A DNA stretch of 60,626 nt from an uncultured Roseateles sp. (GCF_913777145.1 NZ_CAJYPS010000001.1:118320-178945), one strand, 5' to 3'; counted from the first letter of the stretch, positions 8,225 to 18,095 are shown. Notes: generated from the letters alone by a model not told the origin. Program-made: numbers and translations.

Positions 8225-11143
8225 ATGACATGGGTGAGGTGGGCCTGCGTGGCGTTGGCGTGCTGGGCTTCGATGGCCCGGGCACTGAACCCCCAATTCG
8301 AAGCCGTCGCGCCGGACCAGATCCCGCGCGACGTGGTGGGCGCACTGGCCCAGGACCGGCAAGGATTTCTGTGGGTCGCGACCGGTGACGGCCTGACTCG
8401 CTTCGACGGCACGCGGCTGCAACCCAAGGAACTGACCGAGGGCGGCAGCGCCATCGAGCGCAAGCTGGGCTGGGTGCGCGCGCTGCTGGCCTGCCGCAAC
8501 GGCCGGGTCTGGATAGGCTCGGAGGCCCAGGGTCTGGCGGTCTACGACCCCGAGGACGAGAGCCTGCGCCGCGTCGGCCCGCCGGACGCCACCACCGTGC
8601 AGGCGCTGGCCGAGGACGGCCAGGGCGGCGTCTGGGTAGGTCGCATGGGCGGCGGGCTCAGCCACTACCGCGATCCCGGCAAGCCGCCGCAGCGCTGGCG
8701 CGCCGATGGCCAGCCGGGCAGCCTGCCGGACGACCGCATCCTCGCGCTGCGCACCGACCCGCAGGGCGTGCTGTGGCTGGGCGGGGTCAGCGGGCTGAGC
8801 CGGCGCGTCGGCGAGCGCTTCGAACCGGTGGCGCTGGCCGGGCAGTCGGTCTACGCACTGCAGGTCACGCGCGACGGCGGGCTGTGGGCCGGCTCGGCCC
8901 AGGGCCAGCTGTGGCGCCTCGCGCCCGACGGCCAGCAACTGCTGCTGGAGTCCAGCCCCGCCGGCGGCGTGCTGGCATTGGCCGAGCCGCGCCCGGGCGA
9001 GCTCTGGGTGGCGCGCGACAAGGGACTGGAGATCCGCGACGCCAGCGACGGCCAGCTGCGCCAGTGGGTGCCGCACGATCCGCTGCGTCTGGGCGGCCTG
9101 CCGCGTGCGCCCATCACCGCGCTGCTGGTGGATGAGCGCGGCGAGGTCTGGCTGGGCGGCCTGGGTCTGGGCCTGCAGCGCCTGACCTCTCAGCAGGGGG
9201 CGCTGTTCGTGCGCGGCGCGGACCCCGACCCCGACAGCCCCATGGCCCGGCCCAGCGTCCAGGCGCTGCTGGCGCTGCGCGATGGCCGCATCTGGGCCGC
9301 CACCGAGCAGGGCGACATCGCGGTGCTGGACCGGCAGCTGCGCGTGATCAGCCACGGCCCCCGGCTGGACATGGGCGCCGAGGCGCTGGCGCAGGCGCCG
9401 GACGGCGGCATCTGGGTCGGCACCAATGGCCGGCTGCGCCTGTTCAGCCCCGACGGGCAGCTGCGCCGCGACCTGCCCCATCGCGCCGGATCGCCGCGCC
9501 GGCTGCTGGTCGGGCCCGACGGCGGGCTGTGGATGGCCGCCGCCGACGGCCTGTGGCGCCTGCCACCCGGGAGCAGCACGCTGCAACGCCTGACCCTGGA
9601 CGGCGGCCAGCCGCTCACCGGCACGCTGCGGGCGCTGGCGCTGGACGCCGAGGGCAACCTGTGGGCCGGCGGCACGCCGGGCCTGCTGCGCGTGCGCGCC
9701 GGCCGCTCCACCGCCTCGCTGGTGGGCTCGGCGCCGGGCGAGGGCCTGGCCGGCGCGGTGGTCAACGGCCTGCTGTACGACAGCCGGGGCCGCCTGTGGC
9801 TGGACACGCCGGTGGCCGGCCTGCACCGCCTGGTCGGCTGGCAGGACGGTCTGGCCCGCTTCGACCGCGTCAGCGAGCGCCTGGGCGCGGTGGGCCGCCC
9901 CTTCGGCGTGAACCTGCTGGAAGACCGCCAGGGCCGCATCTGGACGCAGATGCATGTGTACGACCCCGACAACGACAGCCTCACGCCGCTGGGCCCGGCC
10001 GATGGCGTGCGCATGGGCATGCACTGGTTCTATGCCTACACCCAGCTGGACGACGGCCGCCTGCTGTTCGGCGGCACGCGCGGCCTGCTGGAGGTGCGCC
10101 CGGCGGCCTGGCAGCCGCCCGCGCGGCGGCCGCGTCCGCTGCTGCGCATCGCCGGGCTGGACGTGGAGGGCCAGCCGCGCGCGGTGCAGCCCGCGCTGCG
10201 TGGCCTGACGCTGCAGCCCGGCGAGCAGCAACTGCATGTGGATGTCGCGCTGCTGGGCGTGGCCGATGCCGCGCAGCAGCGTTACCAATACCGGCTCACC
10301 GGCCTGGACCACGACTGGCAGACCGCCCAGCCCGGCCAGCAGCAGCTCAGCTTCGTGCAGCTGCCGCCGGGCGCCTACCAGCTGCAGCTGCGCGCCGACG
10401 CCGACAGCCCCACGCTCACGCTGCCGCTGCGGGTGCAGCCGCACTGGTGGCAGTCGCGCTGGCTGTGGCCGCCCGGGCTGCTGCTGGCGCTGGCGCTGGT
10501 GGCCTGGGTGGTGAGGCGGCGCGAGCGGCATCTGCGCGCACGCCAGCGCGAGCTGGAGCAGCGGGTGCGCGAGCGCACGCAGGCGCTGGAGGAGGCCAGC
10601 ATGACGGACCCGCTGACCGGGCTGCGCAACCGCCGCTACCTGCTGGAGCGCATCGAGGCCGACTGCGCCGCCGCACGCCGCCGCGCCGGCCAGCCCGATG
10701 CCGACCTGCTGTTCTTCCTGATCGACCTGGATCACTTCAAGCAGCTCAACGACCTGCACGGCCACGCCGCCGGCGATGCGGTGCTGAGCGGCATGCGCGA
10801 GCGTCTGCAGCGCACCTTCCGCACCAGTGATGCACTGGTGCGCTGGGGTGGCGAGGAGCTGCTGGTGGTGGCCCGCGACACCGACCGCCGCCATGGCGCC
10901 GACCTGGCCGAACGACTGCGCGCCAGTGTCGCCGACCAGGCCTTCGACACGCCGGCCGGCCCGCTGCAGGTCAGCTGCTCCATCGGTTTCTCCGCCTATC
11001 CGTCCGACCCCGCCCGGCCGGACGCGCGCAGCTGGCAGCAGGTGCTGGCCCAGGCCGACCACGCGCTCTACCAGGCCAAGCACGCCGGCCGCAACCGCTG
11101 GGCGGCAGGGGAAGCGCCTGCCGGCGAGCCGCTTGGCGCCTGA
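8225..11143 (+). CDS. Diguanylate cyclase with periplasmic two-component-regulator propeller (first of a pair)
   Basis: 972 residues. Residues 1-20 are a signal peptide. Repeated LWVG/IWVG/LWLGG blades with D-x-x-G turns over about residues 25-620 form the reg_prop beta-propeller sensor. A Y_Y_Y-type domain (YQYRLTGLDHDWQ) follows at about 640-735. One membrane helix (WLWPPGLLLALALVAWVV) leads to a coiled-coil stalk and a GGDEF domain from about 795. The active site reads RWGGEELLVV and is preceded by RTSD, an RxxD inhibitory I-site five residues upstream, so it should be an active, product-inhibited c-di-GMP synthase. The ligand is unknown. It is a tandem paralogue of the next gene. Confidence 0.93.
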   Translation: MTWVRWACVALACWASMARALNPQFEAVAPDQIPRDVVGALAQDRQGFLWVATGDGLTRFDGTRLQPKELTEGGSAIERKLGWVRALLACRNGRVWIGSEAQGLAVYDPEDESLRRVGPPDATTVQALAEDGQGGVWVGRMGGGLSHYRDPGKPPQRWRADGQPGSLPDDRILALRTDPQGVLWLGGVSGLSRRVGERFEPVALAGQSVYALQVTRDGGLWAGSAQGQLWRLAPDGQQLLLESSPAGGVLALAEPRPGELWVARDKGLEIRDASDGQLRQWVPHDPLRLGGLPRAPITALLVDERGEVWLGGLGLGLQRLTSQQGALFVRGADPDPDSPMARPSVQALLALRDGRIWAATEQGDIAVLDRQLRVISHGPRLDMGAEALAQAPDGGIWVGTNGRLRLFSPDGQLRRDLPHRAGSPRRLLVGPDGGLWMAAADGLWRLPPGSSTLQRLTLDGGQPLTGTLRALALDAEGNLWAGGTPGLLRVRAGRSTASLVGSAPGEGLAGAVVNGLLYDSRGRLWLDTPVAGLHRLVGWQDGLARFDRVSERLGAVGRPFGVNLLEDRQGRIWTQMHVYDPDNDSLTPLGPADGVRMGMHWFYAYTQLDDGRLLFGGTRGLLEVRPAAWQPPARRPRPLLRIAGLDVEGQPRAVQPALRGLTLQPGEQQLHVDVALLGVADAAQQRYQYRLTGLDHDWQTAQPGQQQLSFVQLPPGAYQLQLRADADSPTLTLPLRVQPHWWQSRWLWPPGLLLALALVAWVVRRRERHLRARQRELEQRVRERTQALEEASMTDPLTGLRNRRYLLERIEADCAAARRRAGQPDADLLFFLIDLDHFKQLNDLHGHAAGDAVLSGMRERLQRTFRTSDALVRWGGEELLVVARDTDRRHGADLAERLRASVADQAFDTPAGPLQVSCSIGFSAYPSDPARPDARSWQQVLAQADHALYQAKHAGRNRWAAGEAPAGEPLGA

Positions 11144-11170
11144 GTGACCGGCGCTGTCATCCGGCAGCGT

Positions 11171-11176
11171 TAGAGT
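11171..11176 (+). promoter_or_regulatory. Putative -10 box TAGAGT before the second diguanylate cyclase
   Basis: GTTAGAGT at 11169-11176 ends 7 nt before the ATG at 11184, matching the box at 8211-8216. It suggests the second gene has its own promoter and may also be read from a leaderless mRNA, although only 40 bp separate the two genes. Confidence 0.4.
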
Positions 11177-11183
11177 GGGCGCC

Positions 11184-14100
11184 ATGAGGGTGTTGAGGAT
11201 GGCGTGGGTGGTGCTGGCGCTGTGGGTCACGGCGGCCCAGGCCCTGACACCGCGCTTCGAAGCAATTGGCGAGGCCGGCGGCCTGCGCGATGCCGCGGTG
11301 TCGGCACTCGCGCTGGATGCGCGCGGCTTTCTGTGGGTGGGCATGCCCGATGGCCTGCAGCGCTTCGACGGCTATGTGTTCAAGCGCTACCCGCTGGGCA
11401 CGCGCGAGGACGGCGCCTCCGACCAGTTCGTGCGCGCGCTGCTGGCCGACCCGCGCGGCGGCATGTGGGTGGCGGCGGGCAACAGCGGCCTGGCCCGACT
11501 GGATCCGGCCTCCGGCCAGTGGGTGCGCTGGGCCCGCACCAACGCCAGCGCTGCGGATGCGCAGGCCCCCGTGTCCAACTCCGTGCGCGCGCTGGCGCTG
11601 GAGGCCGACGGCACGCTGTGGGTGGGCACGCAGGGCGGACTGTCCCGGCTGGACGCCCGCCAGCAGGGCTTCACCCATCTGCGCGGGCGCGACAGCGGCC
11701 TGCCCGACGACCGCATCGCGTCCCTGCTGCTGGACCGCCACGGCACGCTGTGGATAGGCAGCTGGCAGGGCCTGGCCCGCAAGCTGCACGGCAGCGACCG
11801 CATCGAGCCCGTGGACCTGGGGCTGGAGCGGCCGCAGATCACGCTGCTGGCCGAAACCCGTGACGGCCGCGTGCTGGTGGGCACCGGCCGCGGCGACCTG
11901 CGCATGCTGTCGCCGGACGCCCGCGCCCTCCCCTTCGCCAGCCATGCCGGCGGCGACGAGGGCAGCTGGCCGGTGCTGTCCATGGTGCAGGTGGGCGACG
12001 GCGAGCTGTGGCTGGGCGGGCGCACCGGTGTGGAACGCCGCCGCGCGTCCGACGGCACGCTGATCGAGCGCCTGCCGCCCGAAGGCGGCAGCCCCGGCGT
12101 CACGCCGCGCAGCGAGGTGCGCACACTGCTGCGCGACCCGGCCGGCGTGATCTGGGTCGGCAGCTACGGCAGCGGCCTGATGCGCCACGTGCCTCCGCTG
12201 CCCGGCCTCAGCCTGGTGAAGAACGACCTGGCCCTGTGGCGGCGTTTCGGCGACCTGGACGTGCGCAGCGTGCTGCAACTGCAGGACCGCAGCATCTGGC
12301 TGGGCACGCAGTCTGCCGGTGTGCTGCGGCTCAACGAGGCGCTGGAGCCGGTGGGCGGTTTCCTGGACGGCGGGCCGCAGCGCACGCGCCTGGGCCGCAT
12401 CGCCGCGATGGCGCAGACGCCGGCCGGCGCGATCTGGCTGTCGGTCGAGAACGAGCTGATGCGGGTGGACGCCAGCGGCCGCTGGCTGCAGAGCATCAGC
12501 ACCGGCCAGGTGGTCACGCGGCGCCTGCTCAGCGACCGCCAGGGCACGCTGTGGCTGGGCACCAGCGACGGCCTGTGGCGACTGTCACCCGGCAGCCCCG
12601 CGCCCGAGCCGGTGCGGCTGGCCGGGCGCGACAAGCGCAGCAGCGGTGAGGTCAATGCCCTCGTGCAACTGCCCGACGGCAGCCTGTGGGCCGGTGGTGC
12701 GGCCGGCCTGCTGCGCGTGGCCCAGCCGCTGCGCAGCGGCCTGCCCGAAGCCCAGCTGATGGCGACCGAAGGCCTGGTCGGCCACACCGTCGTGGGCCTG
12801 GGCGTGGACCGCGAGGGCCACCTGTGGGTGGACACCAGCGCCGGCCTGCACCGGCTGCAGTCCAGCAGCGACGACCAGGCGCGCTTCGAATCCTTCCCCG
12901 CCGCGTCGGGCGACGAGGTGGTGGGCGCCTTCGGCGCCAACCTGCTGGCCGACCGCGACGGCCGCATCTGGACCCACCGCGGCCTGTTCGACCCGCGCAG
13001 CGGCATGCACCGTGACTTCACGCCGGTGGACGGCGCCGACATCGGCAACGGCTGGTTCCGTGCCTATGCGGCACTGGCCGACGGCCGCTTCGTGTTCGGC
13101 GGCGCGCGCGGCCTGCTGGTGGCCCAGCCCGAGCTGTTCGCCCCCTGGACCTACCAGCCGCCGGTGGTGGCCACCGAGCTGCGCGTGGGCAACCAGAGCC
13201 GCCCGCTGCCCGCCAGCGGCCAGACGCTGGACCTCGCCCCCGGCCAGCGCAGCTTCAGCCTCAGCTTCGCGGCGCTGGACTACAGCCAGCCCGCGCGCAA
13301 CCGCTACCGCTACCGGCTCGACGGCCTGGACGACGAATGGCAGGACGCCAGCGCCACCGAGCGCAGCGCCAGCTACACCAACCTCGACCCCGGCCGCTAC
13401 CGCCTGCATGTGCAGGGCAGCAACCGCGACGGCGCCTGGAGCCCGCACGAGCTGCAGTTCGACATCCGCGTGGATGCCGCCTGGTGGCAATGGCGCAGCG
13501 TGCAGCTGCTGGCCGCGCTGGCGCTGCTGGCCGTGCTGCTGGGCGTGGTGAGGCTGCGCATGCGCCTGCTGCTGCGCCGCCAGCAGCGGCTGGAGACCCG
13601 CGTGGCCGAGGCCACCGCGGCGCTGCAGCAGAAGTCGCGCGAGCTGGAGGAAGCCAGCCTCACGGACCCGCTGACCGGACTGCGCAACCGCCGCTTCATC
13701 GAGCAGCACCTGCCCGCCGACGTGGCGCTGGCACTGCGCCGCCACGAGAGCGCCGAGCAGTACGGCCATCGCGCCCAGGCGGGCACCACGGCGGCTGACG
13801 CCGACCTGCTGATCTTCCTGGTGGACATCGACCACTTCAAGCGCATCAACGACAGCCACGGCCACATGGCCGGCGACGCGGTGCTGATGCAGATGCGCGG
13901 CCGGCTGCAGCAGGTGTTCCGCGCGGCCGACTACCTGGTGCGCTGGGGCGGTGAGGAGTTCCTCATCGTGGCCCGCGGCACGCCGCGCGAGCAGGCACTG
14001 GAGCTGGCCGAGCGCGCCCGCCAGGCCGTGGCCGGCGAAGACTTCGTGCTGGAGGACGGCCAACGCCTGTCCATGACCTGTTCGGTGGGCTTCTCGGCCT

Positions 14101-14318
14101 TCCCGCTGGCGCCGCAATGGCCGCGCGCGCTGGACTGGCGCGCCGCCATCGACCTCACCGACTGCGCACTCTACGCCGCCAAGGAAGCCGGCCGCAACGC
14201 CTGGGTGGGCCTGCTCAAGGCCGAGGCCCCCGACGAGGAGCAGCTGCGCCGCGACAGCCGGCTGGCGCTCAGCGAATGGGCGGCCAGCGGGCGGCTGACA
14301 CTGCTGAAGTCGCGCTGA
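11184..14318 (+). CDS. Diguanylate cyclase with periplasmic propeller (second of a pair)
   Basis: 1044 residues from ATG 11184; a GTG 9 nt upstream is less likely. The architecture repeats that of the preceding gene: signal peptide (1-19, ending AQA), reg_prop propeller with LWVGTQGGLSRL-type blades, Y_Y_Y domain (YRYRLDGLDDEWQ), one membrane helix at about residues 768-790, coiled coil, and GGDEF domain with RWGGEEFLIV. The I-site is intact (RAAD). The start LTPRFEAIGEAGGLRDAAV closely parallels LNPQFEAVAPDQIPRDVV of its neighbour, so the pair arose by tandem duplication, with clear divergence in the sensor part. It probably answers a different signal but feeds the same second messenger. Confidence 0.93.
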   Translation: MRVLRMAWVVLALWVTAAQALTPRFEAIGEAGGLRDAAVSALALDARGFLWVGMPDGLQRFDGYVFKRYPLGTREDGASDQFVRALLADPRGGMWVAAGNSGLARLDPASGQWVRWARTNASAADAQAPVSNSVRALALEADGTLWVGTQGGLSRLDARQQGFTHLRGRDSGLPDDRIASLLLDRHGTLWIGSWQGLARKLHGSDRIEPVDLGLERPQITLLAETRDGRVLVGTGRGDLRMLSPDARALPFASHAGGDEGSWPVLSMVQVGDGELWLGGRTGVERRRASDGTLIERLPPEGGSPGVTPRSEVRTLLRDPAGVIWVGSYGSGLMRHVPPLPGLSLVKNDLALWRRFGDLDVRSVLQLQDRSIWLGTQSAGVLRLNEALEPVGGFLDGGPQRTRLGRIAAMAQTPAGAIWLSVENELMRVDASGRWLQSISTGQVVTRRLLSDRQGTLWLGTSDGLWRLSPGSPAPEPVRLAGRDKRSSGEVNALVQLPDGSLWAGGAAGLLRVAQPLRSGLPEAQLMATEGLVGHTVVGLGVDREGHLWVDTSAGLHRLQSSSDDQARFESFPAASGDEVVGAFGANLLADRDGRIWTHRGLFDPRSGMHRDFTPVDGADIGNGWFRAYAALADGRFVFGGARGLLVAQPELFAPWTYQPPVVATELRVGNQSRPLPASGQTLDLAPGQRSFSLSFAALDYSQPARNRYRYRLDGLDDEWQDASATERSASYTNLDPGRYRLHVQGSNRDGAWSPHELQFDIRVDAAWWQWRSVQLLAALALLAVLLGVVRLRMRLLLRRQQRLETRVAEATAALQQKSRELEEASLTDPLTGLRNRRFIEQHLPADVALALRRHESAEQYGHRAQAGTTAADADLLIFLVDIDHFKRINDSHGHMAGDAVLMQMRGRLQQVFRAADYLVRWGGEEFLIVARGTPREQALELAERARQAVAGEDFVLEDGQRLSMTCSVGFSAFPLAPQWPRALDWRAAIDLTDCALYAAKEAGRNAWVGLLKAEAPDEEQLRRDSRLALSEWAASGRLTLLKSR

Positions 14319-14379
14319 CCCCACAGCGGCCCGACCTAGGGCTGGTCGAGGCCGCCGCAGCCGCCCAAGAATCGGGCAC

Positions 14380-17300
14380 ATGGCAACCCCCGCCACGGCC
14401 TTCGGCCACGACCTGATCGCCCAGCGCCTGGTGGCCGAGCTCACGGCCAGCCTGGCCGGCACCGGCCGCGGCGCCGAGCCCGCGCTGGTGGCCGGCGTGT
14501 TCGGCGAATGGGGCTCGGGCAAGAGCCACCTGCTGCAGGCCATCGCGGACGCGATGCCGGCCGGCGGCGACGAGCAGCGGCTGACGGTCATCGTGCCCTT
14601 CAACGCCTGGCGCTACGAGCGCGAGCCCCATCTGCTGGTGCCGCTGCTGCGGGTCGCGCAGCAATGCCTGCGCAAGGCGCTGGAGCAGAGCCTGGCGGAC
14701 GACATCCGCCGCAACGAGCGCCTGTCCGACCGCCTGGTGCTGCTGGGCGAGCTGGCCCAGACGGTCTACCAGCACGGCGGCCGCGAGCTGCTGCAGGCGG
14801 CGCTGAACAGCCAGGGCGTGGCGCTGGCGCTGCCCGCGTTGAAGCCGGCCGACGGCCAGCCCAAGCCGCCCTTCTGGACCCGCTGGCGCCAGCGCCGCGA
14901 GGCGCTGCAGCAGGCCCGCCGGCTGGCGCTGCCCGGCCAGGAGCTGCAAAGCCTGTACTACGACTTCCTGGAGCATCTGCGCGCGGTCACCGGCCGCAAC
15001 CCGCGCGCCTTGGCGCTGCACCGCGAGCGCCTGCGCACCCGCGGCCTGGGCTGGTGGCCGCGCTGGCGCTGGCGGCTGCGCGCCGCGCTGGGCTGGCTGG
15101 GCACGGGCGAGCTGCCCGCCGAACCCGAGCTGCACCTCAACCTGCTGTTCCTGGTGGACGACCTGGACCGCTGCCTGCCCGACAAGGCGGTGGAGGCGCT
15201 GGAGGCGATCAAGCTCTTCCTGGAAGTGGAGGGCTGCGCCTTCGTGCTGGCGCTGGACGAGGAGGTGGTGGAGCGCGGCATCGCGCACCGCTACCGCGAC
15301 TATGCGCTGCAGGGCAAGGAGGGGCTGACGCCCATCACCGGCGCCGAATACCTGGAGAAGCTGGTGCACCTGCCGGTGCGGCTGCCGCGGCCCTCGCGCG
15401 CCGAGGCGCAGGACTTCCTCGCGGCGCGCCAGCCGGCGCTGTTCGCCCACAACGGCGCGCCCAACGAACTGGCCCGGCTGGTGGCCGCGATCACGCCGCC
15501 GGTGCCGCGCAAGCTGCACCGCATGATGGACCTGCTGGAGATCGCCGATCAGCTGGCCGACCCGCTGAATGAGCCCATGGCCGGCCGCGCCAGCCTCGCC
15601 GAGGGCCGGCGCCGCTGGCTGGCCGTGGCCTGCGCGCTGCAGTTGTTCGCGCCCTCGCTGTACCGCTACCTTCGACTGCGCGGCGCCACGCTGCTGCTGA
15701 CGCTGGCCGACTGGCGCCGCGACACGCTGTTCCGCGACCCCAGGGCGCTGAACGAGCAGCTGGCTGCCGAGCTGCGCGCGGCCCAGACGCCCGCACAGCT
15801 CAGCTACCGCCTGGTGCTGATGCGCCTGCCCGAGCTGTGCGAGGCCGCGCTGAACAACCGCTCCGGCTTCGACCTGCTGGAGCTGCTGGCCCAGGTGGGC
15901 GAGCTGCGCACGACCACGCCGCTGAGCGCCGCCGAGCTGGGCGCGCTGCTGGCCTTCACCGAGGCCCGCGCCGACGCCGCGGCCGGCAGCGCCGCCGAGC
16001 CCGCGCCAGCGCCCACGGCACCGGCCGCCGCGGCCCCCGAGCCCGTGACCGCGACGACGCCGCCGACGCCTGCGCCCGAACCGCCCCCCGCCGCGCCAGC
16101 CGCTCCAGCTGCCGAGCCCCCGGCGCCCGCAGACCCCCGCGTGCCCCCGGCCCTGCCCGAGGCGCGGCTGGAGGACGAGCGCGGGCTGCTGGAGGCGCTC
16201 AGCTCGCTGGACCCCGAGCTGGCGCGCTTTGCGCTGTCGCGCGAGGGCGCGGCGCTGCACGGCCATGCGCTGCCTGCTTCGCTGTGGCGCCAGCTGCTGC
16301 AGGGCACGCTGGCCAGCCAGCTCAAGGCCTGGAGCGAGGAAGGCATGCCGGCCGGCCCCACGCGGCTGATCCTGCGCGAGCTGCGCCCCTACCTGAACCA
16401 GCAGATGGCGCTGGAACTGCTGCTGCAGGTGGACCCGGCGCTGCATGCCGAGCTGCGCCGCCCCAGCTGGGCGCGGCGGCTGGAGATCAAGCGCGCCGAC
16501 AACCCGCTGCAGCTGCCTCGCCTGCACCTGCAGGCGCCGCCGCTGCTGGGCGGCGAGGTCCACTGGCTGCAGACCCGCCAGCAGGGCGAGGCGGTAGGCT
16601 GGGCCGTGCCGCGCGGCTGGCGCTGCGAGACCCAGACCGTCTGGGCCGAGAACACCGACGGCCTCAGCAGCACGCTGAAGCTGGGTTCGGACGAACGCTT
16701 CGGCGTGTTCGCGCTGCTGTCGCTGCGGCGCGGCGAGTTGGACCGGCCGCTGACCCAGCGCCTGCGCTGGCTGGAGCCGGGCGAATTCATGATGGGCACG
16801 CCGCTGGACGAGCCCGGCCGCGCCGGCACCGAGCGCGAGCCCCGCCTGGTGGCGCTGAGCCGCGGCTGCTGGATGGCCGACACCGCCTGCAGCCGCGGCC
16901 TGTGGCGCCTGCTGATGAGCGATGCGGCCGAGACCGAGGCCGTAGACGACGACGACGACCTCTTCCCCATGCAGGGCGTGTCCCCCGCGCTGGCGCTGGA
17001 GTTCACGCGGCGGCTGCAGGCGCTGCTGCCGCGCTGCCGCGTGCGCCTGCCCAGCGAGGCGGAGTGGGAATACGCCTGCCGCGCCGGCAGCCTCAGCCCC
17101 TGGAGCGGCGGCCTGACCGCGCCCGAGCAGGTGCAGGCCGCCAGCCCCGGCCCGGTCCAGCTGGCCAGCCTGCCACCCAATGCCTGGGGGCTGTACGAGA
17201 TGCACGGCAATGTCGCCGAGATCTGCCGCGACTGGCTGCCGCCCAGCGCGCTGATGCAGAACACGCAGGACCCGGAAGGTCCCAGCACCGGCGGCGCCAG

Positions 17301-17445
17301 CGACCTGTTCGCGCTGCGCGGCGGCTCTTTCAGCACGCCGCTGCCGCAGACCCGCGCCGGCGCGGTGGAGACCGTGCCGCGCACCGTGGCGCGCTTCGAC
17401 GCCGGCCTGCGCTTCACGCTGGGCGCGCTGGACGACAGGCCCTAG
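14380..17445 (+). CDS. KAP-family P-loop NTPase fused to FGE-sulfatase (lectin-fold) domain
   Basis: 1021 residues. The N-terminal KAP NTPase has Walker A GEWGSGKS at 42-49, the family motif FNAWRYEREPHLL shortly after, and Walker B LLFLVDDLDRC near residue 255. The sensor-like YLEKLVHLPVRLP region follows. Unlike classic KAP proteins, no clear membrane helices sit between Walker A and B. A Pro/Ala-rich linker at about 535-590 leads to a helical region, then an FGE-sulfatase domain from about 795: WLEPGEFMMGTPLDEP, RLPSEAEWEYACRAG, GLYEMHGNVAEICRDW, LRGGSF. The catalytic cysteines of true formylglycine-generating enzyme are not evident near LRGGSF, so the domain probably binds rather than oxidises. 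The pairing resembles bacterial conflict/defence architectures. Function unproven. Confidence 0.85.
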   Translation: MATPATAFGHDLIAQRLVAELTASLAGTGRGAEPALVAGVFGEWGSGKSHLLQAIADAMPAGGDEQRLTVIVPFNAWRYEREPHLLVPLLRVAQQCLRKALEQSLADDIRRNERLSDRLVLLGELAQTVYQHGGRELLQAALNSQGVALALPALKPADGQPKPPFWTRWRQRREALQQARRLALPGQELQSLYYDFLEHLRAVTGRNPRALALHRERLRTRGLGWWPRWRWRLRAALGWLGTGELPAEPELHLNLLFLVDDLDRCLPDKAVEALEAIKLFLEVEGCAFVLALDEEVVERGIAHRYRDYALQGKEGLTPITGAEYLEKLVHLPVRLPRPSRAEAQDFLAARQPALFAHNGAPNELARLVAAITPPVPRKLHRMMDLLEIADQLADPLNEPMAGRASLAEGRRRWLAVACALQLFAPSLYRYLRLRGATLLLTLADWRRDTLFRDPRALNEQLAAELRAAQTPAQLSYRLVLMRLPELCEAALNNRSGFDLLELLAQVGELRTTTPLSAAELGALLAFTEARADAAAGSAAEPAPAPTAPAAAAPEPVTATTPPTPAPEPPPAAPAAPAAEPPAPADPRVPPALPEARLEDERGLLEALSSLDPELARFALSREGAALHGHALPASLWRQLLQGTLASQLKAWSEEGMPAGPTRLILRELRPYLNQQMALELLLQVDPALHAELRRPSWARRLEIKRADNPLQLPRLHLQAPPLLGGEVHWLQTRQQGEAVGWAVPRGWRCETQTVWAENTDGLSSTLKLGSDERFGVFALLSLRRGELDRPLTQRLRWLEPGEFMMGTPLDEPGRAGTEREPRLVALSRGCWMADTACSRGLWRLLMSDAAETEAVDDDDDLFPMQGVSPALALEFTRRLQALLPRCRVRLPSEAEWEYACRAGSLSPWSGGLTAPEQVQAASPGPVQLASLPPNAWGLYEMHGNVAEICRDWLPPSALMQNTQDPEGPSTGGASDLFALRGGSFSTPLPQTRAGAVETVPRTVARFDAGLRFTLGALDDRP

Positions 17446-18047
17446 GCCGCCGCGCCCCAGCCGAAGGGCACGGGCAGCGCCGCCAGGATGCGCTCGCGCA
17501 GCGGCGCATAGGCGGCGTCCACCGCGCGGCCATCCCACAGCACCAGCGGGTCCTGATGGGCGCCGAAGGCCTCGTCCAGTTCGGCCCAGTCCTTCGGGCC
17601 CAGCAGCTTCAGCGCCTGGGGCAGCACGTCCACCTCCTCGCGCCGCATATGGCCCAGGTAGCGGCTGCAGTAGACGCCCAGCTGCTGCTCGAACTTCTCG
17701 CGCCGCGGCTCGCCCATCTGCTCCCAGGCCAGCAGGCTGTGCTGCAGCTCGCGGATGGCGCGCTCGCCCTGCGCATGGTCGGCGTCCAGCAGGTCCAGCA
17801 CATGGCGCAGGCCCGGCGCCAGCGCGCGCAGCCGCGGGAACAGCAGCTCGCTCTCCTTGGGGTGGTGCAGGCGCTCCGGGAACTCGTCCACATAGAACAG
17901 CATCGCGCGCAGCGCGGCGAAGTCCGGCGGCGTGCCCGTGCGACGCTGCTCGTGCAGCAGCAGGGGCAAGGTACGCAGCATCGCGGCGAGCGCGTCGTGC
18001 TCGGCGCGGATCACGCGCAGGGTCAGGGGCAGCGGCGCGGCGTTCAT
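17442..18047 (-). CDS. Hemerythrin HHE-domain protein
   Basis: 201 residues from the ATG read from 18047; the open frame continues upstream but that part has no family likeness. The four-helix hemerythrin ligands are visible: [26 protein letters not shown] (H-x3-E), [14 protein letters not shown] and [17 protein letters not shown] proteins bind a di-iron centre and act in oxygen or nitric oxide sensing, storage or iron-sulfur repair in the cytosol. It is convergent with and overlaps the KAP-FGE gene by 4 bp, and is divergent from transketolase. An FNR/DNR-like palindrome lies 35 bp upstream of the start. Confidence 0.88.
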   Translation of the reverse strand: MNAAPLPLTLRVIRAEHDALAAMLRTLPLLLHEQRRTGTPPDFAALRAMLFYVDEFPERLHHPKESELLFPRLRALAPGLRHVLDLLDADHAQGERAIRELQHSLLAWEQMGEPRREKFEQQLGVYCSRYLGHMRREEVDVLPQALKLLGPKDWAELDEAFGAHQDPLVLWDGRAVDAAYAPLRERILAALPVPFGWGAAA

Positions 18048-18081
18048 GGTGCAAGCCTCACCGCTGTCACGCACCCGCGCG

Positions 18082-18095
18082 TTGCGCTGGATCAA
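18082..18095 (-). promoter_or_regulatory. Possible FNR/ANR/DNR-type box in the hemerythrin–tkt intergenic region
   Basis: Read on the minus strand the site is TTGATCCAGCGCAA, matching 8 of 10 conserved positions of TTGAT-N4-ATCAA. Its centre lies about 41 bp from the hemerythrin start codon, which would suit class II activation if transcription began near the ATG. Hemerythrins are often under oxygen or NO control, which makes the site plausible, but one half-site is imperfect. Confidence 0.35.

Noticed and set aside
16760..17445. Diversity-generating retroelement variable region in the FGE-like domain
   Set aside because: The C-terminal part lacks the Asn/Tyr/Ser-rich (AAC-rich) pattern of variable repeats, and no reverse transcriptase or template repeat was seen in the window.
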